A stretch of 64,000 nt of DNA, from NCBI GenBank assembly GCA_025594325.1, contig JANHCV010000013.1, positions 434,001-498,000 on the forward strand. The letters are read 5' to 3'. Below, in pieces: positions 12,331-20,570 of the stretch (positions are counted from its first letter, which is position 1; every line of letters starts with the position of its first letter). Under the pieces are notes generated by a model that was not told where the DNA came from, ran no database searches, and saw only the letters and a list, made by a program, of their open reading frames with translations. A program made the position numbers and the translations under genes. Origin of the DNA: Blastocladiella emersonii ATCC 22665. Its lineage: Eukaryota; Blastocladiomycota; Blastocladiomycetes; Blastocladiales; Blastocladiaceae.

Positions 12331-14869
12331 TCAAGACGAGGGCGGAGTGCGACGCTGGAATTTCGCGCACATATCGTGGCTCCGCTTTGCAAGAACGCAC
12401 TCACGGAGATTGACATACCCTGCCGTGAGACGGATCAGCTCGGTGATGTGCTCATGTTTCGCGTAACGGTCACCTTCGACGAGCTCGGCGACTTGCTTGA
12501 GAGTCATGGCACGAAGCAATGCGCCATCGCGGAGCGTCCGCGTGAGCAGCGGCGAAAATGGCCACATCTCAGAGAGAAGACCAGTAAGAAACTGGGGTGC
12601 CTTTGCCCCCATCGCGTCGACGATGAACGCGGAGGTACTGCCTGTCGCGCTTTTGGAGCAGCATGTGTTCGCCCCTTCATGATCCAGCGCCCGCTCGTGC
12701 TCGCGCTGAACGGGAGAAACGAAGGTTGAGAGGAACGGCAGCATGTTCGTGCCGCTATCAATCAAGTCGAGAAGGACGAGGAACGCGTCGCGCCAAGCTG
12801 GCTGATACGAGAGCGGACAGTTCGGACACACGGTCAGGCTGGAAGTAGCTGGGAAGACGAGATCCAAATGGGACGAGAAGTGGGCTGCGAGCATCGCACA
12901 GAGCAGCGACTCGGCACCGTTACGTTCGCGCACAAGTTCCAGCGAGTACGCCTTGGTCTCAGCGGCTCCCAGGGCAAAGGTCGTGAGCCAAGAAATCGCA
13001 TGTGCAGTCGCGGCAGACGAAAAAGCAGCCTTGTCTGGCTTAGAAGGAAGAATGCGCAAAACAATGCCGAAAACGTCAAGTCGATTAGCCTTGGGGTCGT
13101 CTGCGCCGAGAAGCAGAGCAATGGCTCCAAAGCGATCGAGTGTCTTGTTCTTGTCCTCGTCACCGCTGAAAAGCTCAAGGCCAAGGCGATCAATCAAATC
13201 GGACGAACCGGTCGTGCGCGCAAGATGGACGACCATGTCAGCAACATGAGGTTTGGCGTCAAGCTTCAGGCAAATGCGATCAAAGACTTGACGCAAAAAG
13301 GGGGCCGTTAGATGTTTTTCACAAAACGAGACGATGGTGGAAAAGAGTGAACGTACGACTGATGAGAAGCTTGTCCCAGTAGGAATCATAAGGGGCGACA
13401 GCCATGCGAATCTCCACCACCTGATTAGTTTGTTTGAGACTGAGAGCATCCTCAAGCGCGTGGACAAAGAATTCCGGTCCAACGAGTCCAAAGGGAAGCA
13501 GACAAACAACATCGTCAAACGGGTACCGCCGGTCAACGTAAAGTTTGGTCATGTAAGCTACAAAGTTGGCCCTGTGAAGAATGTTGAGATCCTTTTCAAC
13601 CTTTTCGCGGTGCTGAGCGCATAGGAGGGCAAGAGCCTTAGGATACTCGGCTACGACGTGTAGTGGCGCAACCTTGTCACACGCGTAAGACGTTGAGTTG
13701 TACCAGTCACGTGAAAACAACCAGCCTACGACACCGGCCAGGCCCTCAAACGTTGGCAGGCTCAGTGGCGTTCGGTGAGAGGAACTACGGCGATTTTTAA
13801 ACAGCCACAGGGACGGGTACTTCGCTGCGAGGTCGACAGCAAGTTTAGCGTGGTTTTCGCTGTACTGAGGGCGAGTGAGAACTTGAAGCGACTCAAATTG
13901 CCACGAAGCGATCGCAGTAAACGTGAGAAAATCGGGAAAGCGAGGATTAAAGCTGGCGAAGGCAAAGACGTAGTGGCATGTGCTGCTGGTAAGCTTGGGA
14001 ATATCAAGCATTTGGAACCACGGGTACCACTCGAGTGCAACTGCAAGCATTTGCGGACAAGTGCGCTCCAATTCGGACAAAATCGATTCAAGGAAGTGGG
14101 CATGGCCCGTGATGACCGCGTGCACAGCCAACAGAAAGTGTACGGCCAACGGATGCTGGAAGAGCTGGCTTGGGCGGGCCAATTTCGCACGACGGACAAT
14201 CGAGTAAAGGCGGTCCTTGTTGAACGTTTGGTTAAGCGGCAGGCGAGCGACAGCGCGCGCGGATAAGCAACGGGTGAGAGCACGCATCAAGGATTCAGCG
14301 CTGCTGCGGCGAGCGTCAAGCAATAAGTCCTCACCACGATGGTCAGACTGAGTCAGCACTTGCCACTGCGAGCGGAGAGAAGCGTTGAGTGTTGACCAGA
14401 CGCTGTCGATTTGCTTGGCGTCCGGGAAGCTTTTGGATTGGTCGGTAGCCGAGCTATCATCAGCAAGACCGTCCAAATCCTTGTCATCGTCATCATCGCT
14501 GTCGTTTTCGTCGTCGTCGCTTTCCTCTTCGTCGTTTTCCGCATTGTCATTTTCATCAGCGTTGGCGTCATCGTCGTCGGCGTCATTGTCAGAGAAGCCT
14601 TCGACTTGCTTGGGAGCTGGACTGGCAGAGAAGCGAGAGATTTGCGTTGGGGCTGGGTTGATTGCGAAGCGAGAGATTTCGCTGATCATCCAGCTGGAGA
14701 GCACAATGATGTCCGAAGCCACGACATAGGTCGCCCGCGAAGCAAGCGGGATTGCGAGCCGAGGCCGTGCGAGCTGCCTGATGACGACAGCGACTTCGGC
14801 CGGAAGGTCGGCGAAGCTCATGGTGCATAGACGCGGAGGTTGATGACTCGGTTGCATGGAGTGATTCAT
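12331..14869 (-). CDS. F-box-like hypothetical protein with acidic insert
   Basis: Two exons: 14869-13357 and 13286-12331. The intron 13287-13356 (70 nt) has GTACG at the 5' end, an ATCTAAC branch-like element and CAAG at the 3' end; the joined product is about 820 aa. The N terminus has an F-box-like helix (FADLPAEVAVVIRQLARPRL). A long Asp/Glu/Asn-rich block (about residues 85-140) follows, then helical repeats resembling the host's ankyrin-like families (FPKA-type HVVAEYPKALALLCAQH). An alternative start, MSFADLPAEV, lies 16 codons inside. The 8,713-10,140 pseudogene is its degraded sister. A role in SCF-type ubiquitin ligases is only a guess from the F-box-like start. Confidence 0.7.
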
Positions 14870-15046
14870 GAAGGTGGTGAGTTATGTTGCATGGGAGCGG
14901 GGGGAGAGGACGTTGATGCGAGGGGCTGGTGGGAAAGCAGGCGTTTTGCGGCGTGGCGCCACACGTGCCACGTTGCTATGGGTGGCATTGAACCCGCCAC
15001 ATGTTGTTGGCTTGCCCTCTCTCCACGCTCGCATGTACACCTCGAT

Positions 15047-15070
15047 ATGAAGCCCATGAACCGGAAGCTG
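15047..15070 (+). pseudogene. First 8 codons of the F-box/ankyrin gene split by the element
   Basis: ATG at 15,047 followed by KPMNRKL, ending exactly at the left edge of the viral element. Deleting the element and one copy of the 5-bp agctg duplication joins codon 8 in frame to CCG CAG CTG CCG at 33,746, which begins an F-box (LPQLPIEIVEEII). The 5' fragment is therefore the natural start of the gene that resumes at 33,741. The upstream 14,870-15,046 should hold its promoter; I see no TATA box. Confidence 0.85.
15066..15070. repeat. Target-site duplication, left copy (agctg)
   Basis: Five bases, agctg, directly abut the outer end of the left TIR and recur as 33,741-33,745 after the right TIR. 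A 5-6 bp duplication is what retroviral-type DDE integrases, including those of Polintons, leave behind. Confidence 0.85.
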
Positions 15071-15796
15071 TGCCGTATCCCTTAAGGGATACGGCATGGG
15101 CTGACCCACCACCACCCAGGCTGACCAATTGCTTACCCCAAGCGGTTGGCGGCAGTCACTCGGGCTAACCACGTGATTGGCAATGCGTTACCCCGAGTAA
15201 TATATTGAGATTTGCCAAATGCCCCAGGGATACGGCACGGGGGCGGGTGGCGGGTGGGTCACGTGGATCACGTGCAGATGAATGGCGCATGGGCACGGCT
15301 GCGAGTCAATCTGTGAGACAAGTCCAAGAGCAGATCCCTGAGCCCGTCCCTGACCAACCGCTCGGGCTGACCATTGCTTACCCCGAGCGGTCGGCGGCAG
15401 CTGGCAAGCGCAGCGAGACGAAGAGCAGCGCAGCTGCGGCTACCCACTGACAGAGTTCCATGGTCTGGTCCCTGACCTGACCCCCAAGCCCATCCCCGAC
15501 CACCTGCCGCAAGCGGCTGCTATGAAGCCACTCACCGTAAAGGTTCCACTTTCATGGCATATTACGACAGAGTATATATATACACTACCCTTTTTTGCCA
15601 TGAAAGTGGAACTTTCAAAGACAAGAGGTCAGGGTACAGGGGGGGGGGAAGGTTGAGGACAAGGGAGCGTCTTAGCAGCATCAATGTATTGGGCAGGACA
15701 GGGGTCAGGGCAAGGGAGCGTCTTAGCAGGCAGCGTCTTAGCAGGCAGGAAGGCAGCGTGGCAGGTCGTGGAGTGTCTTAGAGCTCGTTGTTGTCC
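15071..15796 (+). repeat. Left terminal inverted repeat (726 bp)
   Basis: Inverted copy of 33,015-33,740. By eye the copies differ only at 15,140, 15,147 and 15,178, each a CpG in the right copy that is CpA or TpG here. The outermost 26 bases (15,071-15,096) are a perfect palindrome centred on CTTAAG. A block of about 35 bases near 15,121-15,155 recurs inside the TIR near 15,366-15,402, and AGCGTCTTAGCAG occurs three times at 15,665-15,750. The TIR has no convincing gene. Confidence 0.95.
15543..15612. promoter_or_regulatory. Stem-loop with TATA-rich loop in left TIR
   Basis: A perfect 17-base inverted repeat (GTTCCACTTTCATGGCA at 15,543-15,559, its complement at 15,596-15,612) flanks a 36-base loop holding the palindrome GTATATATATAC and a T-run. 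It is present identically in the right TIR at 33,199-33,268. It could be a replication origin hairpin, a bidirectional promoter or a recombinase recognition site; the sequence alone does not decide. Confidence 0.6.
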
Positions 15797-17112
15797 AGCT
15801 CGAGGACAAAGGTCAGGGACTGCTACGGGGTGGTCGTCCAGCTTGCCCAGTGAGCCGCGTGGCTGGTGAACTGACCAACCGCGTGGCTGGGGAATTAGCG
15901 CTATCCCTTGCCCTATAAGAACCCCCCACTGCCCCCCTCCCCAGACCTGCTCTCCACCACCCACAACAGAAGCCATGACACAGATTCACTGCCTCAAGCC
16001 CCTGCTGAGCGCGTATAGGCCATCTTGCTGCAATGAGCCCAACGCACTCACAGGACTTTTGGTATGGGTGTCATGGCCAACGTTGTGGGTGGTCAAAGTG
16101 TACGGCACAAGACGTACAGGGCTATCTGCTGTGCACGGCAATAGACTCGGTTGCTTGTGTCAGGACATGGAGCGCTGCGTGGACTTGCTACCCGTGCAGT
16201 TGCACCATGGACCTTTCTTCCTTTATCCTGTTGGCGCTGTGTGGTCAATGAGCTTTGGTCTGTGCTGGTGTCCTGGTGTGGTCGATGCGCTTTGGTCTGT
16301 GTGGGTGTGCTGTGTGGTCGATGAGCTTTGGTCTGTGCTGGTGTCCTGGTGTGGTTGATGAGCTTTGGTCTGTGTTGGTGTCCTGGTGTCCTGGTGTCCT
16401 GGTGTCCTGGTGTCCTGGTGTGCTGGTGTACTGTGTGGTCAATGAGCTTTGGTCTGTGCTGGTGTACTGTGTGGTCGATGAGCTTTGGTCTGTGCCAGTG
16501 TACTGTGTGGTTGATGAGCTTTGGTCTGTGCCAGTGTACTGTGTGGTTGATGAGCTTTGGTCTGTGCTGGTGTACTGTGTGGTCGATGAGTACTTGGCGA
16601 TGATGCCCTGCTCCACACTGGAACTTTGATTAGTGGTTGGCCACCATGAAAGGAGACTCCAGTGTGGGGCAGTCTGGGGGCTGCCTGGCCAGCAGCTCCT
16701 GGACGGGGGCGGAGCACCCATTGCTACGTTATGTCATTGCAGGGGCTGTGGTCACGTGACCAGTTGCCATGGACTGTTTGGTGGTGATGATGGAAGCGCG
16801 TTCAACGCACAAGTCTTTGACTTCTTCTCTGAACCTTCAGTAACCCATGCGCGGCTGCATCCTTGACATCACTCCCCTGCCTCAGCCGCCGTGCAACCAC
16901 TTGGAGCCACCTTGGTGGGTCTATGACAACTGGCTCCTGCTGGCCACGGTAGTTTACCCATGCTGTTGTCACACGTACACTGACTGCTATCATGGCTACA
17001 CCAGTGACAGCAACCAGTGAGAGTCTTCAAGGTAGCATTCACTGTTAACTTGAAGGGGCGCTTACTCAAAGCGCACAGCGTACACGACTTTGACACCGGG
17101 TGGACTTGCGTC
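15797..17112. other. Left arm of element, no confident gene; repeats
   Basis: Between the TIR and the first capsid-module gene. A plus-strand frame from ATG 15,975 to 16,358 follows a CCTATAAGA element at about 15,910, but it runs into the 36-bp repeat and has no recognisable family. From about 16,990 to 17,240 short plus-strand stretches look protein-like (FTVNLKGRLLKAHSVHDFDT, then YWLRDFGPGVVGEGVRGG in the next frame), as if an old gene had been frameshifted. I cannot name it. Confidence 0.4.
16240..16590. repeat. 36-bp tandem repeat
   Basis: Units of the form GTGTGGTCGATGAGCTTTGG plus TCTGTGCTGGTGTACT repeat about eight times, interrupted by a run of GTGTCCTGGT decamers near 16,378-16,430. 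Because 36 is a multiple of three the array is open on both strands; the minus strand (16,721-16,245) reads as a Ser/Thr/Gln-rich 12-residue repeat. I see no start signal that would make either strand a convincing gene. Confidence 0.75.
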
Positions 17113-17208
17113 TCAGATGGCCGTGTACTGGCTCAGGGACTTTGGCCCTGGTGTGGTTGGAGAAGGTGTACGGGGTGGTGACAAAGTGCAGCCAGTAGCC
17201 TGGTTCAT
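17113..17208 (-). CDS. Possible 31-aa viral peptide
   Basis: ATG at 17,208 (MNQATGCTL) is preceded, about 11 bases upstream, by TTTTC-N9-TAGTAAG, which fits the motif upstream of the capsid genes. The short Pro/Thr/Ser-rich product ends in TGA at 17,113. With no homologue recognised, the motif is the only support. It may be the truncated start of a frameshifted gene. Confidence 0.25.
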   Translation of the reverse strand: MNQATGCTLSPPRTPSPTTPGPKSLSQYTAI

Positions 17209-17264
17209 GGTGTTGTCTCTTACTACGTTGTCGGGAAAATAAACACATTGCGCTGACGCGTTGC

Positions 17265-17375
17265 TTAGTCTACGGCGCGAATATCTTTGAGCGCGCTGGA
17301 GGTGTACCCAATGATGGCAAGGTTGGCCACAAGGCTGACCACGTTGGCTGCAAGGACAAGTGTCTCAAGGATCAT
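17265..17375 (-). CDS. Small single-pass membrane protein of the element (36 aa)
   Basis: ATG at 17,375, TAA at 17,265. Residues 2-24 form one uninterrupted hydrophobic helix (LETLVLAANVVSLVANLAII) followed by a short polar tail, TSSALKDIRAVD. The upstream sequence GACTTTTTTGCTGTGTACAT with TGTAA before the ATG matches the viral promoter-like motif, including the GCGACTTTTTT context seen before the capsid gene. Small hydrophobic proteins are common in this virus group, but the function here is unknown. Confidence 0.55.
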   Translation of the reverse strand: MILETLVLAANVVSLVANLAIIGYTSSALKDIRAVD

Positions 17376-17400
17376 TTTACATGTACACAGCAAAAAAGTC
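17376..17400 (-). promoter_or_regulatory. Viral promoter-like motif before the 36-aa gene
   Basis: Reads TTTTTTGCTGTGTACATGTA then AA and the ATG on the minus strand. T-run and CAtGTAA spacing as in the other copies. Confidence 0.5.
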
Positions 17401-17405
17401 GCAGC

Positions 17406-18152
17406 TCAGATGAACGCGAGCTCGATGTAGAAGGGTTGCCCCAGGAAGTCAACAGAGCGCAGGTTCTCGTCCACCACGTCAACGTCAATGGAGTCTATCA
17501 GCTGCAGTGTGCCTCGCGCGTCAAAGCGAAAGTAGTCGCTCATGTGTGGCCCGTGCTCGAACCAGCTCCCAAACGGCTGTGTGACATGGATACTGCACAG
17601 CACACCATTATCCTGCGGGTACGCCGAGAACATGTTGTCTGCAAGGCGGCTGCCCAGGTTGCACGAGTACACATGCAGCAGGTTGATGGGAGAGATGTTC
17701 ACCAGAGACGTCCCGTACTGGACCTTGCTGTAGCTGTAGCTGCTGACAAAGCCCATGTGCGTGTTCAGCGCAGCGGCCCCTGTCCCAACAGTGAAGTTGC
17801 AGGTGTCATTGGCAATGCGCATCTTCTGTGTGGTGGAGTCAACCTGCACGTCCCATGTGCCCTGCCACAGAAGACTTGACGGCGCGTTGTTGAGCAGGCT
17901 CTTGAGCGTTGACATGAACGTCTCAACTGTGTAGTTGCCGTCAGGGACAGTGATGGTCCCTGGGAAGGTCACACTGCCACGGCTCTGTGTCAGGTACACC
18001 TTGTTGGCCTTGGAGTTGACTGTGTGCCAGCTGTTACAGAGGTACGCTGAGTTGACCTTGACGCCGCTCACAGACACAGCCCGCGGGAGGTACAGCACAC
18101 CGTTCTTGAGGTCGCGGCTGCAGATGGTCAGTGTCTTGTAGGAGCCAGTCAT
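17406..18152 (-). CDS. Penton-like minor capsid protein
   Basis: 248 aa. Position next to the major capsid gene, length and beta-rich pattern match the single-jelly-roll penton proteins of Polinton-like viruses and adintoviruses, which close the fivefold vertices. Visible features: a DGNYTVETFMSTL segment (residues about 70-82), typical of these proteins; INLLHVYSCNLGS in the middle; and a C-terminal strand series IDSIDVDVVDENLRSVDFLG ending QPFYIELAF, the usual penton C terminus. The start is ATG at 18,152, with only a weak TCTT..TTACTTAA match to the viral promoter motif upstream. Assignment is from pattern and context, not a search. Confidence 0.78.
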   Translation of the reverse strand: MTGSYKTLTICSRDLKNGVLYLPRAVSVSGVKVNSAYLCNSWHTVNSKANKVYLTQSRGSVTFPGTITVPDGNYTVETFMSTLKSLLNNAPSSLLWQGTWDVQVDSTTQKMRIANDTCNFTVGTGAAALNTHMGFVSSYSYSKVQYGTSLVNISPINLLHVYSCNLGSRLADNMFSAYPQDNGVLCSIHVTQPFGSWFEHGPHMSDYFRFDARGTLQLIDSIDVDVVDENLRSVDFLGQPFYIELAFI

Positions 18153-18173
18153 TTAAGTAAGGCTTAGAAGATA

Positions 18174-18440
18174 TTATTGCACTGCCGTGCCTGTGTCATT
18201 GTCGTCTGTCTCAAAGATCTCACTTGTTGGCCGGTTGTACCATGTGTGGATGTCCTGGGCCAGGTCAGTGCCCTTGGACACGAGCTGTGCCACAGACGAC
18301 ACGGCAGGGTTGTGTGAGCGCTCAAAGAACTTGGACACGGTCTTGACTCCCTTGAGCATGGTGGGGAGATGCTTGTTCACAAAGCCACCTACTTGGCCAA
18401 GCACGTTGCTGAAGTTGGTCCACAGGTTCCTGAAGATCAT
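18174..18440 (-). CDS. Small virion-type protein with amphipathic N terminus
   Basis: 88 aa. Residues 1-40 are an amphipathic, weakly hydrophobic helix (LWTNFSNVLGQVGGFVNKHL), followed by a second helix and an acidic tail (FETDDNDTGTAVQ). It sits between the penton and major capsid genes, 21 bases from the former and 39 from the latter, with a strong promoter-like motif immediately upstream. Small membrane-active or core proteins occupy this place in adenovirus-like genomes; a similar role is inferred, no homology is claimed. Confidence 0.6.
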   Translation of the reverse strand: MIFRNLWTNFSNVLGQVGGFVNKHLPTMLKGVKTVSKFFERSHNPAVSSVAQLVSKGTDLAQDIHTWYNRPTSEIFETDDNDTGTAVQ

Positions 18441-18470
18441 TGCGTTTAACTGTACGCAAGAAAAGAATGC
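18441..18470 (-). promoter_or_regulatory. Viral promoter-like motif before the 88-aa gene
   Basis: TTTTCTTGCGTACAGTTAAA then CGCA and the ATG, reading the minus strand. One of the best copies of the shared motif. Confidence 0.65.
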
Positions 18471-18479
18471 ACGTGGGGC

Positions 18480-19700
18480 TTACTTGTAGAGGTTGACCTC
18501 GCCGGTTGGGAGAAACTCGTACACAATGTCAACACCAACAAAGGCGTCAACACGCTGGTTTGGGACAGTGCTTGAGGTGAGGATGATCTGCATGTCCACG
18601 GCCTGGCTCTTGCAAGACTTGTCGCCGCTGACAATGGTACGGGATGACTCGAGGTTGCGGCCAATGCAGAAGGTCCCCTCAGCTGGCGCATTGTACTTGT
18701 CCACTGACATGCCTGCACCAATGACATGGCCATGGAAGGCGTTGGACAGCTCTACAAAGGCCTCTGAAGCGTAGTTGTCACAGCGGACAGGCTTCTGGGG
18801 GAAGAGACAGCCACTTATGCTGAACTGGTACGTTGCAATGGTCTTGGCACGGAGGAACGAGTCCTTGGCATTGTCATTGAGCACTGCGTTGTCGCGGAAC
18901 GACACCAGCACGTCCTTTTGTGACGCACTGCGGTCAGAGACGTTGAGCGTAGAGTTGGGCACCGAGTAGTTGAGGAAGTGGTGGTTGTACGTTGTGCCGT
19001 AGAGCTTGAGACCCTGCTTCTTGAAGGCAGCGTCCATGACGGCGATCTGCTGGTCATTGAGCTTGATCAGGTCAGACACAATGCACACGTCCTTGACACT
19101 GTAGCTTGGGATGGCATTGTTCTTGACCACACAGGCATCTGCACCAGGAGCCAGGGTGAACTCGACGCAGATACCACCAAGGTACTTCATGGGCAGATGC
19201 TTCTGGTTGGACAGCAGTGCAGACTTGATGGGCAGCATGTACCGGTGAAGTCCAGATGACACAGCAAAGCGGTCAGCCCCAGTGGCAAAGTAACCCTGGG
19301 CCACGCCGAGGCATGAGTCCTTGAGGTGCTGCGGGACAGTCACGTCAGCCTCAATGCGCTGACGCAGGTTGTAGTAGGGAAGCTCTTCAAGCAGGGCTCC
19401 ACCCGCGCTGTAGACTCGCACACGGTCAATGATGCTGAAGATGCTATCACAGAAGGCGACGTTGGCGTCTGCAGTCTTGGCACTGAACTGCAGGAACGTG
19501 CAGTGGGTGTCCATCATGTCATTGCGCGGGGGCAGGAGGACACTGATAGTGTTGCCAGGTGCAAACTCAGGGCCGCCCTGTGCAGTGAACTGGACAGTCT
19601 GACGCTCGGCATACACAGACTCCTTGGGCAGGTTAAACGTCATCTCTGGCGGCAGAGTCTTTGACAGGACCTGGGAGAACTGGGCATTGGTGGAAGACAT
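18480..19700 (-). CDS. Major capsid protein, double jelly-roll type
   Basis: 406 aa from ATG 19,700 (MSSTNAQFSQ), chosen because the shared promoter motif ends just before it. Such proteins form the trimeric hexon-like capsomers of Polintons and related viruses. The beta-strand-rich sequence has the usual landmarks: an N-terminal strand pair with TVQFTAQGG and NTISVLLPP; FCDSIFSIIDRVRVYSAGGA; a central YLGGICVEFTLAPGADACV segment followed by YSVKDVCIVSDLIKL, the between-barrel signature of this group; and a C-terminal strand ending VDIVYEFLPTGE. No stop or frameshift interrupts it. Genes for the penton, a small virion protein and the packaging ATPase are adjacent, the standard morphogenesis module. 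Confidence 0.88.
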   Translation of the reverse strand: MSSTNAQFSQVLSKTLPPEMTFNLPKESVYAERQTVQFTAQGGPEFAPGNTISVLLPPRNDMMDTHCTFLQFSAKTADANVAFCDSIFSIIDRVRVYSAGGALLEELPYYNLRQRIEADVTVPQHLKDSCLGVAQGYFATGADRFAVSSGLHRYMLPIKSALLSNQKHLPMKYLGGICVEFTLAPGADACVVKNNAIPSYSVKDVCIVSDLIKLNDQQIAVMDAAFKKQGLKLYGTTYNHHFLNYSVPNSTLNVSDRSASQKDVLVSFRDNAVLNDNAKDSFLRAKTIATYQFSISGCLFPQKPVRCDNYASEAFVELSNAFHGHVIGAGMSVDKYNAPAEGTFCIGRNLESSRTIVSGDKSCKSQAVDMQIILTSSTVPNQRVDAFVGVDIVYEFLPTGEVNLYK

Positions 19701-19735
19701 GGCGTGTGTTACTGAAGCACAAGAAAAAAAGTCGC
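19701..19735 (-). promoter_or_regulatory. Viral promoter-like motif before the major capsid gene
   Basis: TTTTCTTGTGCTTCAGTAAC then ACACGCC and the ATG on the minus strand. Confidence 0.65.
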
Positions 19736-19743
19736 TGCGTCGC

Positions 19744-20544
19744 TTAGTCCTTGATGATCCACTCACTGAAGCTGTCTACCAGCCTGTACTTGGGACTGTT
19801 CTGGTTGTTGACACCAAGGAAGCGTTGCTTGGTGTTGCCCTCTGAGCGGGTGTCAAAGAGCTGCTCAATGATCACCTCAAACTCCTTGAGCGAGAACTGC
19901 GACCCGATCTCCTTGTGCAGTGTCTTGACCTCTGTCTTGTCATAGATGGGGTACACAACGCTGTAGCTGCAGTTGATGCGCAGTGTCTTGGGCAGAGCAC
20001 ACCAGCGCTGCACGCCAATGATGCAGCTGATCTTGAGGTGTCGCGAGTTGCACAGGAAGTTGGTCAGCGTCTTGTGGGACAGCAGCTTGAGGCCCAGCAC
20101 GTCGTCAATGATCAGCAGCTGGTCCTGCAGTGCCTTCTTTCCCTGGTCTTCAAAGGTCTTGGTCAGGTCTTTGCGCATCTTGAGCAGCGTGGGGATGAAC
20201 AGCTCTGGGTCCGTGACAATGCACAATGGCTTCACCTTGAGCTGGTTTGGGTTGTGCTCCTGTGGATCAAGTACATTGTGCTGCTTCTTGGGTGGTCGCA
20301 GGATCGCCTGTGAGGCAATGTACTCGTACTTGTCATCAGCGTGGAAGGTGGGGTTGAAGACCCAGATGTTGTCAAAGCGTCCCTTGTAGAACTGCGGGAA
20401 GCACACAAGGTTGGCAATCAGTGTTGACTTGCCCTGACCCTTGGCGCCAATGACGTTCATGGTGAAGGGGTGCTTGGGGATGGGCGAAGGCTGGTTGTTG
20501 TTGTTCCTGGTGAAGCCGTTGTCAATGGCCACAATGTTGTACAT
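19744..20544 (-). CDS. Genome-packaging ATPase (FtsK/HerA, A32-like)
   Basis: 266 aa. Walker A GAKGQGKST at residues 33-41 and Walker B LLIIDDV at 143-149, with a later sensor-like region IGVQRWCALP around 195. These are the hallmarks of the A32-type ATPase that pumps DNA into the capsid in Polintons, virophages and nucleocytoviruses. The ATG at 20,544 is chosen over one 19 codons upstream because the promoter motif ends three bases before the later ATG; the longer form would overlap the next gene's 3' end. The stop is about 43 bases from the capsid start. Frame intact. Confidence 0.9.
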   Translation of the reverse strand: MYNIVAIDNGFTRNNNNQPSPIPKHPFTMNVIGAKGQGKSTLIANLVCFPQFYKGRFDNIWVFNPTFHADDKYEYIASQAILRPPKKQHNVLDPQEHNPNQLKVKPLCIVTDPELFIPTLLKMRKDLTKTFEDQGKKALQDQLLIIDDVLGLKLLSHKTLTNFLCNSRHLKISCIIGVQRWCALPKTLRINCSYSVVYPIYDKTEVKTLHKEIGSQFSLKEFEVIIEQLFDTRSEGNTKQRFLGVNNQNSPKYRLVDSFSEWIIKD

Positions 20545-20570
20545 CTTACTGTACCCCAAGACAAAAGGTT
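20545..20570 (-). promoter_or_regulatory. Viral promoter-like motif before the ATPase gene
   Basis: TTTTGTCTTGGGGTACAGTA then AG and the ATG on the minus strand. It decides the ATPase start and overlaps the end of the upstream coding region. Confidence 0.65.

Noticed and set aside
15205-15450. Open frames inside both TIRs (also 15,554-15,781 and mirror copies at 33,030-33,257 and 33,361-33,606)
   Set aside because: Identical because the TIRs are identical; low-complexity products without promoter motif or family.
16240-16721. Tandem arrays read as CRISPR-like repeats
   Set aside because: Units are directly adjacent without unique spacers, there are no cas genes, and the genome is eukaryotic.
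17066-17248. Minus-strand 60-codon frame
   Set aside because: Starts inside the promoter-like motif; the ATG placed by the motif (17,208) lies in another frame.
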